Below, one piece after another: positions 26,411 to 35,034 of a stretch of 64,000 nt of DNA. This DNA is from Novosphingobium sp. Gsoil 351 (GTDB lineage: Bacteria; Pseudomonadota; Alphaproteobacteria; Sphingomonadales; Sphingomonadaceae): contig NZ_CP046120.1 of the NCBI RefSeq assembly GCF_009707465.1, positions 1,641,501-1,705,500 on the forward strand. Reading direction: 5' to 3'. A program made the position numbers and the translations under genes. Numbering within the stretch: the first letter of the stretch is position 1; each line of letters begins with the position of its first letter. The notes below the pieces were generated by a model that was not told the origin of the DNA, did not search any database, and worked only from the letters and a program-made list of their open reading frames with translations.

Positions 26411-27418
26411 ATGCGCAAGTTCTATCACGACGGACAGGCCGGGCACGATCCGGTCAGCGAGATGCACAACGGCAGCATGGTCCCGTACCGCGAGCACAGC
26501 GGCCGCATCGCCAGCGTGCTCGAGGCAATCGGCGAGACCGACCAACCCGCGGATTTGGGACTCGCGCCGATCGCCGCAGTCCACACGGACGAGTATCTCG
26601 ACTTTCTTCGGTCGGCGCATGACCTCTGGCTTGCTGCCGGGCGTCGCGGCGACGCCTTGGCGTACGCCTGGCCGGTGGTCCGGCGGCGGCCGCTTTCCCT
26701 CCAACGGATCGACGCCTTGCTGGGCCGCTTCAGCTTCGACGCGACGACCCCGATTTCCGCTACGACCTGGCCCGCCGCCTATGCCAGCGCGCAAACCGCG
26801 CTGGCGACGGGCGGAGCGGTTCTTGCAGGCGCGCGCGCGGCTTTCGGCTTGTGTCGCCCGCCCGGCCATCATGCCGGGGCCGATTACCTGGGCGGGTATT
26901 GCTACCTGAACGTGGCCGCGGTCACTGCGCAGCTTCTTCTCACGAGTGGCTGCGGACGCATCGCCATCCTGGACATCGACTATCATCACGGCAACGGGAC
27001 GCAGGACATCTTCTGGGAGCGTGGCGACGTTTTCTACGCCTCGCTTCATGCCGATCCCGCAACCGACTACCCCTTCTTCTGGGGCCACGCCGACGAGATC
27101 GGCCAGGGGGCGGGTCGCGGCGCCACACTGAATCTCCCGCTGCCGCGAGGGACCGCCCTGACCGAGTACCGGCCGGCGCTTGCCGCTGCGCTTGGAGCCA
27201 TCGCACGCTTCTCGCCGGATTGCCTCGTGGTCAGCTTCGGCGCCGACACCTTCACCGGTGATCCCATCTGCGGGTTCGAACTCGCAACGGGGGACTACGC
27301 CAGGATCGGCGCGGACATAGGCCGCTGCGGCATCCCAACCGCCATCCTCCTCGAAGGTGGCTATGCCGTCGCCGAGCTCGGCGACAACGTCACCGCTTTC
27401 CCTTCCGGCTTTGCCTGA
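26411..27418 (+). CDS. Histone-deacetylase-superfamily (acetylpolyamine) amidohydrolase
   Basis: 335 residues. The zinc hydrolase motifs of the arginase/deacetylase fold are all present: RPPGHHAG (catalytic His pair, about 149), DIDYHHGNGTQ (Asp and His zinc ligands, about 188), SFGADTFTGDP (second Asp ligand) and LEGGYAV. The opening MRKFYHDGQAGHDP resembles bacterial acetylpolyamine amidohydrolases, which remove acetyl from amines. No signal peptide. ATG 26411 is preferred to an upstream TTG at 26381 because homologues begin there. It is followed after 20 bases by the SMP-30-type lactonase gene, probably cotranscribed. Confidence 0.85.
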   Translation: MRKFYHDGQAGHDPVSEMHNGSMVPYREHSGRIASVLEAIGETDQPADLGLAPIAAVHTDEYLDFLRSAHDLWLAAGRRGDALAYAWPVVRRRPLSLQRIDALLGRFSFDATTPISATTWPAAYASAQTALATGGAVLAGARAAFGLCRPPGHHAGADYLGGYCYLNVAAVTAQLLLTSGCGRIAILDIDYHHGNGTQDIFWERGDVFYASLHADPATDYPFFWGHADEIGQGAGRGATLNLPLPRGTALTEYRPALAAALGAIARFSPDCLVVSFGADTFTGDPICGFELATGDYARIGADIGRCGIPTAILLEGGYAVAELGDNVTAFPSGFA

Positions 27419-27438
27419 CCCCACATTGGAGAACACCC

Positions 27439-28352
27439 ATGGATGAATGGATCACGATGGCGACCGGGCTCGGCTTTCCCGAGGGTCCGATCGCCTGCGC
27501 CGACGGCAGCGTGCTGCTGGTTGAGATCGAGGCCGGGTGGATCACGCGGGTCCACGAGAACGGCACGGTCGAGCGCCTGGTGGAGACCGGGGGAGGACCT
27601 AACGGCATGGCCTTCGGGCCCGACGGCCTGCTTTATGTGTGCAACAACGGGGGGTGCCTGTGGCGCGAATGGGGGGGATGCGCCTGCCCCACGGCACGCC
27701 CGAAGGCTACCGCAGCGGTTCGATCCAACGCGTGGATATCGCTGCCGGCACCGTCGAGCAACTCTATGCGTCGGCCGGCGAGGTTCCGCTCAAGGGGCCC
27801 AACGACATCGTTTTCGACAGCCACGGCGGCTTCTGGTTTACCGACAACGGTAAAGGCACCACGCGGCAGCGCAGCGTGACCGGTGTGTTCTATGCGAAAA
27901 TGGACGGCAGCTCATGCCGCGAAGTGATCTTTCCGCTCGACAACCCGAACGGGGTCGGACTTTCGCCGGACGGCCGCACGCTCTACGTCAGCGAGACGCC
28001 TCCGGCGCGTCTTTGGGCATTCGATATCGTGGCACCGGGGGAAGTCGCCCTGACACCCGGCCTGCGAGGAATGAGTGGGCGCTTCGTTCATGCCACTGCC
28101 GGGGTCGCTGCTTACGATAGCCTTGCGGTGGAGGCGGGCGGAAACATCTGCGTCGCCACGATCGGCCATGCCGGAATCACGGTGGTGACGCCGGATGGCG
28201 AACTGGTCGAGCACGTCCCGACCGACGACCCGTTCACCACCAACATCGCCTTCGGTGGCCCTGAGCTTCGGATGGCTTACGTCACGCTGGGTGGCACGGG
28301 GCGCCTGGTCAGGCGACCGTGGCCGCGCCCTGGCCTGGCGCTGGTTGCGTAG
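27439..28352 (+). pseudogene. SMP-30/gluconolactonase-like protein, frame broken at a G7 tract
   Basis: A six-bladed propeller lactonase of about 304 residues once corrected. The first frame has GLGFPEGPIACADGS (metal Glu) and GGGPNGMAFGPDGLLYVCNN and then goes out of frame. The second frame has PLKGPNDIVFDSHGGFWFTD (metal Asn) and PNGVGLSPDGRTLYVSET (metal Asn/Asp). Adding one G to the run at 27671-27677 joins them without loss of any blade. The family opens sugar or aldonate lactones. ATG 27439 follows TTGGAGA. It overlaps the convergent MFS_2 gene by 44 bases. Confidence 0.75.
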
Positions 28353-29777
28353 ACCGTTCGGCGGCCAACGCCTGGCGGGTCGCGTGGTAGGATTCGCGGG
28401 TCACGCGCATCATCGCGTAGAACCCCGTGGCGACCAGTCCGGGGAGAGACGCCGCAACATAGGCGAGAGCCAGCCCGCCGAGCACTGCATTGTCGACGTG
28501 GCCCGGTTGCGCTTTCGCCGGGAAGGCCACGAGCGCCAGGACCATGCCGGCAAACGCCGTGCCGACGGCCGAGTCGATTCGCTGGAAGAACGTTCGCACC
28601 GAGTAGAGCACGCCCTCCTGGCGCAGGCCGAAGCGCAGCTCGTTCTCGTCGGCGATGTCGGCGAGCGCCGATCGGATCGTCGTGGTCAGAATGCTGTACG
28701 AGGCATGCTGGAACACCCCGAAGGCGATCAGGATCGCCAGCAGGCCGGGCATACCCGGGCGCAGAATTCCGAGGTAGCCGAGCAACAGCGGGATGCCGGG
28801 CACGATCGCATAAGTGAGCGACGACAACGCACCGCTCCAGCGTTTGTCGAGACGCTCGTGCAGCGGTTTGACAATCGCCGCGGCAAGCAGGTAGCCGCCG
28901 ATGTTGCCGAGCACGAACCAGCTCAACTGGTTGTTGTCGAACCGCCAGAAGTAGCTGCCGACGTATAGCGACAGGCCGTTGCGCACGCCCGTCATCAGCG
29001 AGAAGAACAGCAGCGCAAACAGCAAGACGACGTAGTTGCGATTGACCAGGGCGCGGCGCACGTCGCCTCCGAAACTGCGGAGCGACAAGCGCTCCGTCCC
29101 CGGTGCGGGTTGCGAGACGAAGGGAATCCGCGACCGAGTCCACCATGTCGAGGCGAAAAGGATCGTCCCGACCAGCGCGGGAATCGCCAGCGCGAACACC
29201 GGGTAGCGCGAGGCATCGAGAGCGCCGTTCGGCAACCCCGGCTCCGGTGCAAAGAACAAGCGGAGCGTGAGAAGCGTCGCCACGGTGTCGCCGACGAACA
29301 TCATGAAGGTGTTGTGCGCCATCACGCTCGAGCGCTCGAGATAGCCTTCGGACATCTCTCCGCCAAAAGCGAGGTGAGGGGTGTGATAGATCGTCATCAT
29401 CTGCAGGAGCAGCGTGTTGGTCACGGCCAGCCACACCAGCAGGCCGGTGGGGCCGAGCCCTTCGGGCGGACGGAAGGCCAAAAAAAGCTGAGCGCGATCG
29501 GGACGATCGCCAGGAACATGAACGGATGGCGTCGTCCCAGGCGCGAGCGCGTCCGGTCGGACCATGATCCGATCAGCGGATCGAACACCGCGTTCACGAA
29601 CAGGCCCACCGACAGCGCCGCCCCGACTTCTCCGGGGGGAAGGCCCAGCACTTGATTGTAATATATCATCAGGAACGTAGCGGCGATGAAGGTGATCGAC
29701 TCCGCCGCGGTGCCAAGCGCGAAAGCGACCTTGAGTTTGAGCGTAAGCGAGGGCGCCCGGTCCGCCGCGAGGGCCAT
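28309..29777 (-). pseudogene. MFS_2 (GPH/MelB-type) symporter, frame broken at an A7 tract
   Basis: A paralogue of the transporter at 8234, about 489 residues after correction. The N-terminal frame holds helices 1-3 and SDRTRSRLGRRHPFM; the rest, from TGLLVWLAVTNTLLLQMMTIYHTPHLAFGGEM on, is in another frame. One more A in the run at 29480-29486 (T7 to T8 on the coding strand) joins them as SFFLAFRPPEG, which aligns with LLFFALYNPPN in the paralogue. Start ATG 29777 has GGAG and AAGG upstream. The gene looks intact apart from this base. Confidence 0.75.
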
Positions 29778-29815
29778 CCTTCGATCTCCAAAACGCAAGA
29801 CATCGTGATCATGTC

Positions 29816-29829
29816 CGGGTTCGGATGCA
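29816..29829 (+). promoter_or_regulatory. Degenerate candidate operator, site G2
   Basis: CGGGTTCGGATGCA keeps only the TCGGATGCA half of the motif (as in site C), 39 bases upstream of the MFS_2 ATG at 29777. It may be a secondary half-site to site G. Confidence 0.3.
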
Positions 29830-29894
29830 AACTGAATCTTCAGGCGCTGTAATTCTCGATTGACGGCGATACGGCAGAGGAAGCGATAAGGTCT

Positions 29895-29908
29895 TGCATT
29901 CGCAGTCA
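29895..29908 (-). promoter_or_regulatory. Candidate operator, site G
   Basis: The reverse complement reads TGACTGCGAATGCA, identical to site A 29 kb away. It sits in the divergent gap between the MFS_2 gene and the signal-bearing SnoaL gene. Confidence 0.6.
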
Positions 29909-29927
29909 GCGAAGCTAGCATCGCCTT

Positions 29928-31097
29928 GTGTTGCGAGCGAGAGAGTGGTCACGACGCGAATTCGCCGGGCTGGCAACAGCCGGGTGGGCTACGCTGGCGG
30001 CGCGTCGAGCCAAAGCACGCGCGGGTTCAGGGGAGAGAGCGAACATGCTGCAACATGCCCACAACAAGCGTCTGATCGCCGAATTCCTGACCGCGATGGC
30101 GGCTGGCGACGAGCGCCGGACGCTCGAGCGATTCTGCCATGCCGATTGCCGTTTCGAAGTCTTTCACCCGTTCAACACGATCGACGGCCTGGACGCCGTC
30201 CACGAACGGTTTTTCGTCCCGCTTCGGACAGCGTTCCCCAATTACGAGCAGCGCATCGCCTTTGCGCTTGGCGGCGGATACGAAGGCCGCGACATGGCAA
30301 GCACTTGGGGCTATGTCCTGGGCACTTTCGACGCGCCCTGGCTGGGTATCCCCCCGACGTTCGGCCTGGCCTACCTGAACTTCGGCTTCAATGCGATCGT
30401 CCGCGACGGCAAGATCGCCAAGGCCTACATCTTGCTCGATATCGTCGACCTGATGCGCCAAGCGGGCCACTACCCGCTGCGCCAGGCGCCGGGCACGTCC
30501 GAGCTGTGGCCCTTCCCGCCTTGCGACACCGGCGCGAGTGCGCTCGATTACGATCCTGTTCGCGGCGCCCGGTCCCTCCAAATCATCCGCGAAATGCAAA
30601 TGAACCTGCTCACGCCCGAGCAGATCAAGGCTGGCGCGCCCGGCTCGCACAGTCCTCACTGGCACGAGCACATGGGGTGGTATGGGCCAGCGGGCATCGG
30701 TTCCATGCGCGGACGGCGCGGTTTCCGCGACTTTCATGGTGCGCTTTTCCTCCAGGCGTTTCCGAACCGCACTGGCTGGCCAAGGCAGGAGGGAGGACCG
30801 CAAGACGCCCCGGGGCACTACATCCGGCTGGGTGACGGGCTCTACGCGGTGACCAGCGGTTGGCCCTCCCTCCACGGCACGCACACCGGATCGGAATGGC
30901 TGGGTTTGCCGCCCACCGGGCGCAAAGTGGAAATGCGGGTCGCCGATTGGTATCGGCTCGACGAGCAGGGCAAAATCCACGACAATTGGGTGTCGATCGA
31001 CATCCCCCACATCCTTCACCAGATGGGACTCGACATCTTCCACGACCTCCAGTTTTTCGTCGACCGATCCAAGCCCCGCGAGCGTCTGCCGCAGTGA
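29928..31097 (+). CDS. Tandem SnoaL/NTF2-fold protein (subfamily B) with possible Tat signal
   Basis: From GTG 29928 the product has 389 residues and opens with a twin-arginine-type leader: SRREF at residues 8-12, a hydrophobic stretch (FAGLATAGWATLAA) and a cleavage-like AKARA. From ATG 30045, which has GGGGAGAGAG before it, it would be 350 residues and cytoplasmic. Both are plausible; the in-frame Tat pattern favours the long form. The body shares subfamily B blocks with the gene at 22302: HPFNTIDG, APWLGIPP, DIVDLMRQAGH, MGWYGPAGIG and NWVSIDIPHILHQMGLD. The stop overlaps the next GTG (GTGA), coupling it to an MFS gene. Confidence 0.75.
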   Translation: MLRAREWSRREFAGLATAGWATLAARRAKARAGSGERANMLQHAHNKRLIAEFLTAMAAGDERRTLERFCHADCRFEVFHPFNTIDGLDAVHERFFVPLRTAFPNYEQRIAFALGGGYEGRDMASTWGYVLGTFDAPWLGIPPTFGLAYLNFGFNAIVRDGKIAKAYILLDIVDLMRQAGHYPLRQAPGTSELWPFPPCDTGASALDYDPVRGARSLQIIREMQMNLLTPEQIKAGAPGSHSPHWHEHMGWYGPAGIGSMRGRRGFRDFHGALFLQAFPNRTGWPRQEGGPQDAPGHYIRLGDGLYAVTSGWPSLHGTHTGSEWLGLPPTGRKVEMRVADWYRLDEQGKIHDNWVSIDIPHILHQMGLDIFHDLQFFVDRSKPRERLPQ

Positions 31098-32335
31098 CCG
31101 CACCGGTCGCCGGAGGCGCTGGCCCCGCCGAGCGAATCCGCGCGGAGGACATTCCCGCGTCACTGCGTTGCGGGGCCTTTGGCTTCCTGATGATCGCCGA
31201 GTTCTTTTATGGCTGGGCGTGGAACACGGTCGACTTCCTGCGTCCGCAGATCCGGGAGTCGCTGGGCCTGACCCTGACGGAGGCGGGATCGGCCTACACC
31301 GCGCAAAGCAGCGGCGCGCTGGTCGGCGCACTGGTGCTCGCGCAGCTGGCCGACCATTTCGGGCGCCGCAGAACACTGTTCTGGGTCATCGCGGGCTACG
31401 CGATCACCGGCGCCGCGGGCGCGCTGGTGACGAGCTTCGGTCTCTTGCTGCTTCAACGCTTCGTGCTCGGATTCTTTCTCGGCGCGATCTTCCCGGTGCT
31501 TATCGGCACCTACATGGGCCTGTTCCCGAGCACGTTGCGAGGCAAGCTCGCCGCGCTCGGCAACGGCACTTACAACCTGTCGGTGGTCGCGCTGGGCTAC
31601 GCCTTGGCGTGGACCACCTCGATCGACTGGCGTGTGCTGCTGTGGGCCGGTGCGCTTGTGCCCTTCGCGATCGCCCCGCTGGTTTTCGTTGCGGTGCCCG
31701 ATGATCGCAAGATGATCCCGTGGGGAACTGAGGGCGATCTGGCCCGGCCTCACAAGCTGCCGATGACCGAGCTCTTTTCCGTCGCGCTTCGAGGCAACAC
31801 GTTGCTGCTGTTCACGTTGGTCGCCCTGAACTTCTTCTCGTATCAGGCCTTCGCGGGCTGGGTCACGACATACCTCAAGGATGTACGCGGGTTCGCCGCC
31901 GAAGTTTACGGCCCGATCGCCGCCTGGCAATTCTGGGGCGCGCTGATCGGCGGCTTCTTCTGGGGCGCCTTCAGCGATCGTTATGGCCGCCGGACCGGCG
32001 CGGCCGGATTCTTCGGCGCCGGCGTCGCCATTCTTTTCTACCTGTATGTCCTGCACTCTCCGGAGCAGTTGCGTTGGGCAGGGTTTGCGTGGGGCTTCAT
32101 GTTATCCGCGCAAGTAGCGTGGGCTCCCTGGATGTCGGAGCTGTTTCCCGCCCATCTACGGTCGACGGCAATGTCTATCTTCAACTGGGGGAGAATCGTT
32201 TCGATGACCGCCCCGCTTGTAACGGGCGCCATTGCAGAAACGTTCGGCCTCACTTGGGCCATGACTCTCGGTGCCGCAGGGTTCGCAGCGGGCGGCCTGG
32301 TGTGGCTGCGCTTGCCGGAGACGGTAAAACGCTAA
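31094..32335 (+). CDS. MFS transporter, AAHS-type
   Basis: 413 residues, 12 predicted helices. LADHFGRRRTLFWV after helix 2 and FSDRYGRRTGAAG in the second half are paired MFS motifs; WMSELFPAHLRSTAMSIFNWGR near helix 11 matches the other two AAHS-type genes in the window. GTG 31094 is embedded in the stop of the upstream SnoaL gene. This is the third SnoaL-AAHS pairing in the region and the last accessory gene before the tRNA-Ser. Confidence 0.85.
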   Translation: MTAPVAGGAGPAERIRAEDIPASLRCGAFGFLMIAEFFYGWAWNTVDFLRPQIRESLGLTLTEAGSAYTAQSSGALVGALVLAQLADHFGRRRTLFWVIAGYAITGAAGALVTSFGLLLLQRFVLGFFLGAIFPVLIGTYMGLFPSTLRGKLAALGNGTYNLSVVALGYALAWTTSIDWRVLLWAGALVPFAIAPLVFVAVPDDRKMIPWGTEGDLARPHKLPMTELFSVALRGNTLLLFTLVALNFFSYQAFAGWVTTYLKDVRGFAAEVYGPIAAWQFWGALIGGFFWGAFSDRYGRRTGAAGFFGAGVAILFYLYVLHSPEQLRWAGFAWGFMLSAQVAWAPWMSELFPAHLRSTAMSIFNWGRIVSMTAPLVTGAIAETFGLTWAMTLGAAGFAAGGLVWLRLPETVKR

Positions 32336-32432
32336 CTGCAAGGCCCGGTCCTGGCCGCGCGCCAAAATGGACGCGCAAGTGCGTGAATTAGGAGCTGCGA
32401 CCGACAACACCTTCCTGCCGCGAAGGGGGAAC

Positions 32433-32522
32433 TGGCGGAGAGGGAGGGATTCGAACCCTCGATACGGTTACCCGTATGCCGCATTTCGAGTGCGGTGCAT
32501 TCGACCACTCTGCCACCTCTCC
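32433..32522 (-). tRNA. tRNA-Ser(CGA)
   Basis: A 90-nt tRNA with encoded CCA. The acceptor stem GGAGAGG pairs with CCTCTCC, G is at the discriminator position, the anticodon loop CTCGAAA gives CGA (reads UCG), and a long variable arm (CATACGGGTAACCGTATC) marks a serine isoacceptor. Its 3' end faces the accessory region. Confidence 0.95.
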
Positions 32523-32675
32523 GCGAGATAAACCGCACGGTTTCCCGGGCGGCGGGCTGGCCGGAAGCGGGCGGTTAGCCCAAGCTCCGGCGCTTGCCAA
32601 CCCTTTCGCGCCCGCATCCCCGGCCAACCGGCGCAAGCGCCTTGTTTCGCACCCGCGACAATCTATATTCGGGGC

Positions 32676-33056
32676 ATGGACCGCGCGCAGTTCTTTTCCC
32701 CGCAGGCCGGCAAGATGGTCGATTCTCCGCCGGTGTCGCATGCCAGCTTCGGCATCGGCGACATCGTGCGCCACCGCATGTTCGATTTCCGCGGGGTGAT
32801 CTTCGACGTCGATCCGGTCTTCGCCAACAGCGAGGAATGGTACAACTCGATCCCCGCCGAGGTTCGCCCCCACCGCGACCAGCCGTTCTACCACCTCCTC
32901 GCCGAAAACGGCGATTCGAGCTACGTCGCCTACGTCAGCCAGCAGAACCTGCTGGACGACGGCGACCTCGGACCGATCGAGCACCCCTCGGTGGCCGAGA
33001 TGTTCGAGGATTTCGCCGAGGGTAAGTACCGCTTGCGCCGCGATTTGCGGCACTAG
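32676..33056 (+). CDS. hspQ: Heat shock protein HspQ (YccV/HemiDNA-binding family)
   Basis: 126 residues. The core GIGDIVRHRMFDFRGVIFDVDPVFANSEEWY, followed by QPFYHLLAENGDSSYVAYVSQQNLL, is diagnostic of HspQ, a small protein that binds and steers Lon protease substrates and was first described as a hemimethylated-DNA binder. The N-terminal 20 residues are longer than in enterobacterial HspQ; ATG 32715 would give a shorter form. It stands alone after the tRNA-Ser and converges with dxs. Confidence 0.9.
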   Translation: MDRAQFFSPQAGKMVDSPPVSHASFGIGDIVRHRMFDFRGVIFDVDPVFANSEEWYNSIPAEVRPHRDQPFYHLLAENGDSSYVAYVSQQNLLDDGDLGPIEHPSVAEMFEDFAEGKYRLRRDLRH

Positions 33057-33074
33057 CCCAGGATCGCGGCGGGC

Positions 33075-34997
33075 CTAGGCCCGCGCCTCTTCAACCCCCG
33101 CGCTGTTGTGGCGCAGCGCCTTGAGCACAGTATCGACGATCTGCGGGGCGTTGAGCCCGGCGGCGTCGTACTGTTTGTCGGGGGCGTCGTGATCCTGGAA
33201 CAGGTCGGGCAGGCGCATCGTGCGGATCTTCAGACCGGCATCGACCAGGCCTTCGTCGCTGGCGAGCGTGAGGACGTGCGCGCCGAGGCCGCCGATGCTG
33301 CCCTCCTCGACCGTAACGATCACCTCGTGTGTCGTCATCAGGCGGCGGATGAGCTCGGTGTCGAGCGGCTTGGCGAAGCGCAAGTCCGCAACGGTGGTGG
33401 ATAGCCCGCGCGCTTCGAGTTGATCGGCGGCCTTGAGCGCCTCGCCCAGCCGCGTGCCGAGCGACAGCAGCGCGATCTTCGTCCCCTCGCGCACCACCCG
33501 CCCCTTGCCGATCTCGAGCCGCTGCGGAACATCGGGCAGCGCCACGCCGGTGCCGTTGCCGCGCGGATAACGGAAGGCGATCGGACCGCTGTCATGCAGC
33601 ACGGCGGTGTGGGTCATGTGGACCAGCTCGGCCTCGTCCGCCGCGGCCATCACCACGAAGTTGGGCAGCGTCGCCAGATAGGTCACGTCGAACGAACCGG
33701 CATGAGTCGCGCCGTCCGCGCCGACGAGGCCCGCGCGGTCGATCGCGAAGCGCACAGGCAGGTTCTGGATCGCCACGTCGTGGACCACCTGGTCATACGC
33801 GCGCTGCAAAAAGGTCGAGTAGATCGCACAAAAAGGCCGCATGCCCTGTGCCGCCAGCCCTGCCGCGAAGGTCACACCGTGCTGTTCGGCGATGCCGACG
33901 TCGAAGAATCTCTCGGGATGCGCGGCGGCGAACTTGTCGAGCCCGGTGCCCGAAGGCATCGCCGCTGTGATCGCGCAGATCAACGGATCGGTCTCGGCTT
34001 CCTTGGTCAACTGCGCGCCGAAGACGTTCTGGTAGGCCGGCGGGCCCGCCGCACCCTTGACCTGCTGGCCGGTGATCACGTCGAACTTCTGGACGCCATG
34101 ATACTTGTCGGCGCTGTTTTCCGCAGGGGCATAGCCCTTGCCCTTTTGGGTGACGACGTGGACCAGGCACGGTCCGACCCCGGCGTCGCGCACGTTTTCG
34201 AGCACCGGCACGAGCTGGTCGATGTTGTGGCCGTCGATCGGGCCGATGTAATAGAAGCCCAGTTCCTCGAACAGCGTGCCCCCCATCGCCATCCCGCGGG
34301 CGAATTCCTCGGCCTTTTCGGCAGCATCGTGGGCGCGGCGCGAGATCTTGCCGAGCGCCTTCTTGGCGAAGTGACGCAGGCCCAGGTATTCGCGCGAAGA
34401 GGCCAGCCGGGCAAGATAGCCCGAAAGGCCGCCCACCGGCGGCGCGATCGACATGTCGTTGTCGTTGAGGATCACGACCAGCCGGTTGCCCGCCTGTTCG
34501 GCGTTGTTCATCGCCTCATAGGCCATGCCAGCGCTCATCGCGCCGTCGCCGATAACCGCGATCGCGCGACCGGGTCGGTCGCTCAGCTTGTTGGCCACGG
34601 CAAAGCCCAGCGCGGCGGAGATCGAGGTCGAGGAATGCGCCGCGCCGAACGGATCGTATTCGCTCTCGCTGCGCTTGGTGAAGCCGGACAGGCCACCACC
34701 CTGGCGCAAAGTGCGGATGCGGTTACGGCGGCCGGTGAGAATCTTGTGCGGGTAGGCCTGGTGGCCGACATCCCAGATCAGGCGGTCGCCCGGCGTATCG
34801 AACACATAGTGGATCGCCACGGTCAGTTCGACGACCCCGAGGCCGGAGCCGAGATGACCACCGGTGGTCCCCACCGCCGAGATCATTTCCTGGCGCAACT
34901 CGTCGGCCAGTGCACGCAACTGGCCGGGCGGGAGCTTGCGCAGATCGGTGGGGGTGTCGATCGTGTCTAGAAGCGGGGTAGCGGGGTTGGCGCTCAT
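33075..34997 (-). CDS. dxs: 1-deoxy-D-xylulose-5-phosphate synthase
   Basis: 640 residues. It condenses pyruvate and glyceraldehyde 3-phosphate, with thiamine diphosphate, in the first step of the MEP isoprenoid pathway. The ThDP/Mg motif [17 protein letters not shown]...NDN is complete, [14 protein letters not shown] carries the conserved His, and [15 protein letters not shown] is the transketolase central motif. Start ATG 34997 gives MSANPATP and a standard length. It lies 37 bases downstream of sppA on the same strand. Confidence 0.96.
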   Translation of the reverse strand: MSANPATPLLDTIDTPTDLRKLPPGQLRALADELRQEMISAVGTTGGHLGSGLGVVELTVAIHYVFDTPGDRLIWDVGHQAYPHKILTGRRNRIRTLRQGGGLSGFTKRSESEYDPFGAAHSSTSISAALGFAVANKLSDRPGRAIAVIGDGAMSAGMAYEAMNNAEQAGNRLVVILNDNDMSIAPPVGGLSGYLARLASSREYLGLRHFAKKALGKISRRAHDAAEKAEEFARGMAMGGTLFEELGFYYIGPIDGHNIDQLVPVLENVRDAGVGPCLVHVVTQKGKGYAPAENSADKYHGVQKFDVITGQQVKGAAGPPAYQNVFGAQLTKEAETDPLICAITAAMPSGTGLDKFAAAHPERFFDVGIAEQHGVTFAAGLAAQGMRPFCAIYSTFLQRAYDQVVHDVAIQNLPVRFAIDRAGLVGADGATHAGSFDVTYLATLPNFVVMAAADEAELVHMTHTAVLHDSGPIAFRYPRGNGTGVALPDVPQRLEIGKGRVVREGTKIALLSLGTRLGEALKAADQLEARGLSTTVADLRFAKPLDTELIRRLMTTHEVIVTVEEGSIGGLGAHVLTLASDEGLVDAGLKIRTMRLPDLFQDHDAPDKQYDAAGLNAPQIVDTVLKALRHNSAGVEEARA

Positions 34998-35034
34998 CGG
35001 CAGGGTCTTACACGCGGGCGATGCGAGTGTCGAT

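Noticed and set aside
1..32335. Prophage or conjugative element
   Set aside because: No integrase, capsid, terminase, relaxase or plasmid replication gene is seen. Only the tRNA position hints at an island.
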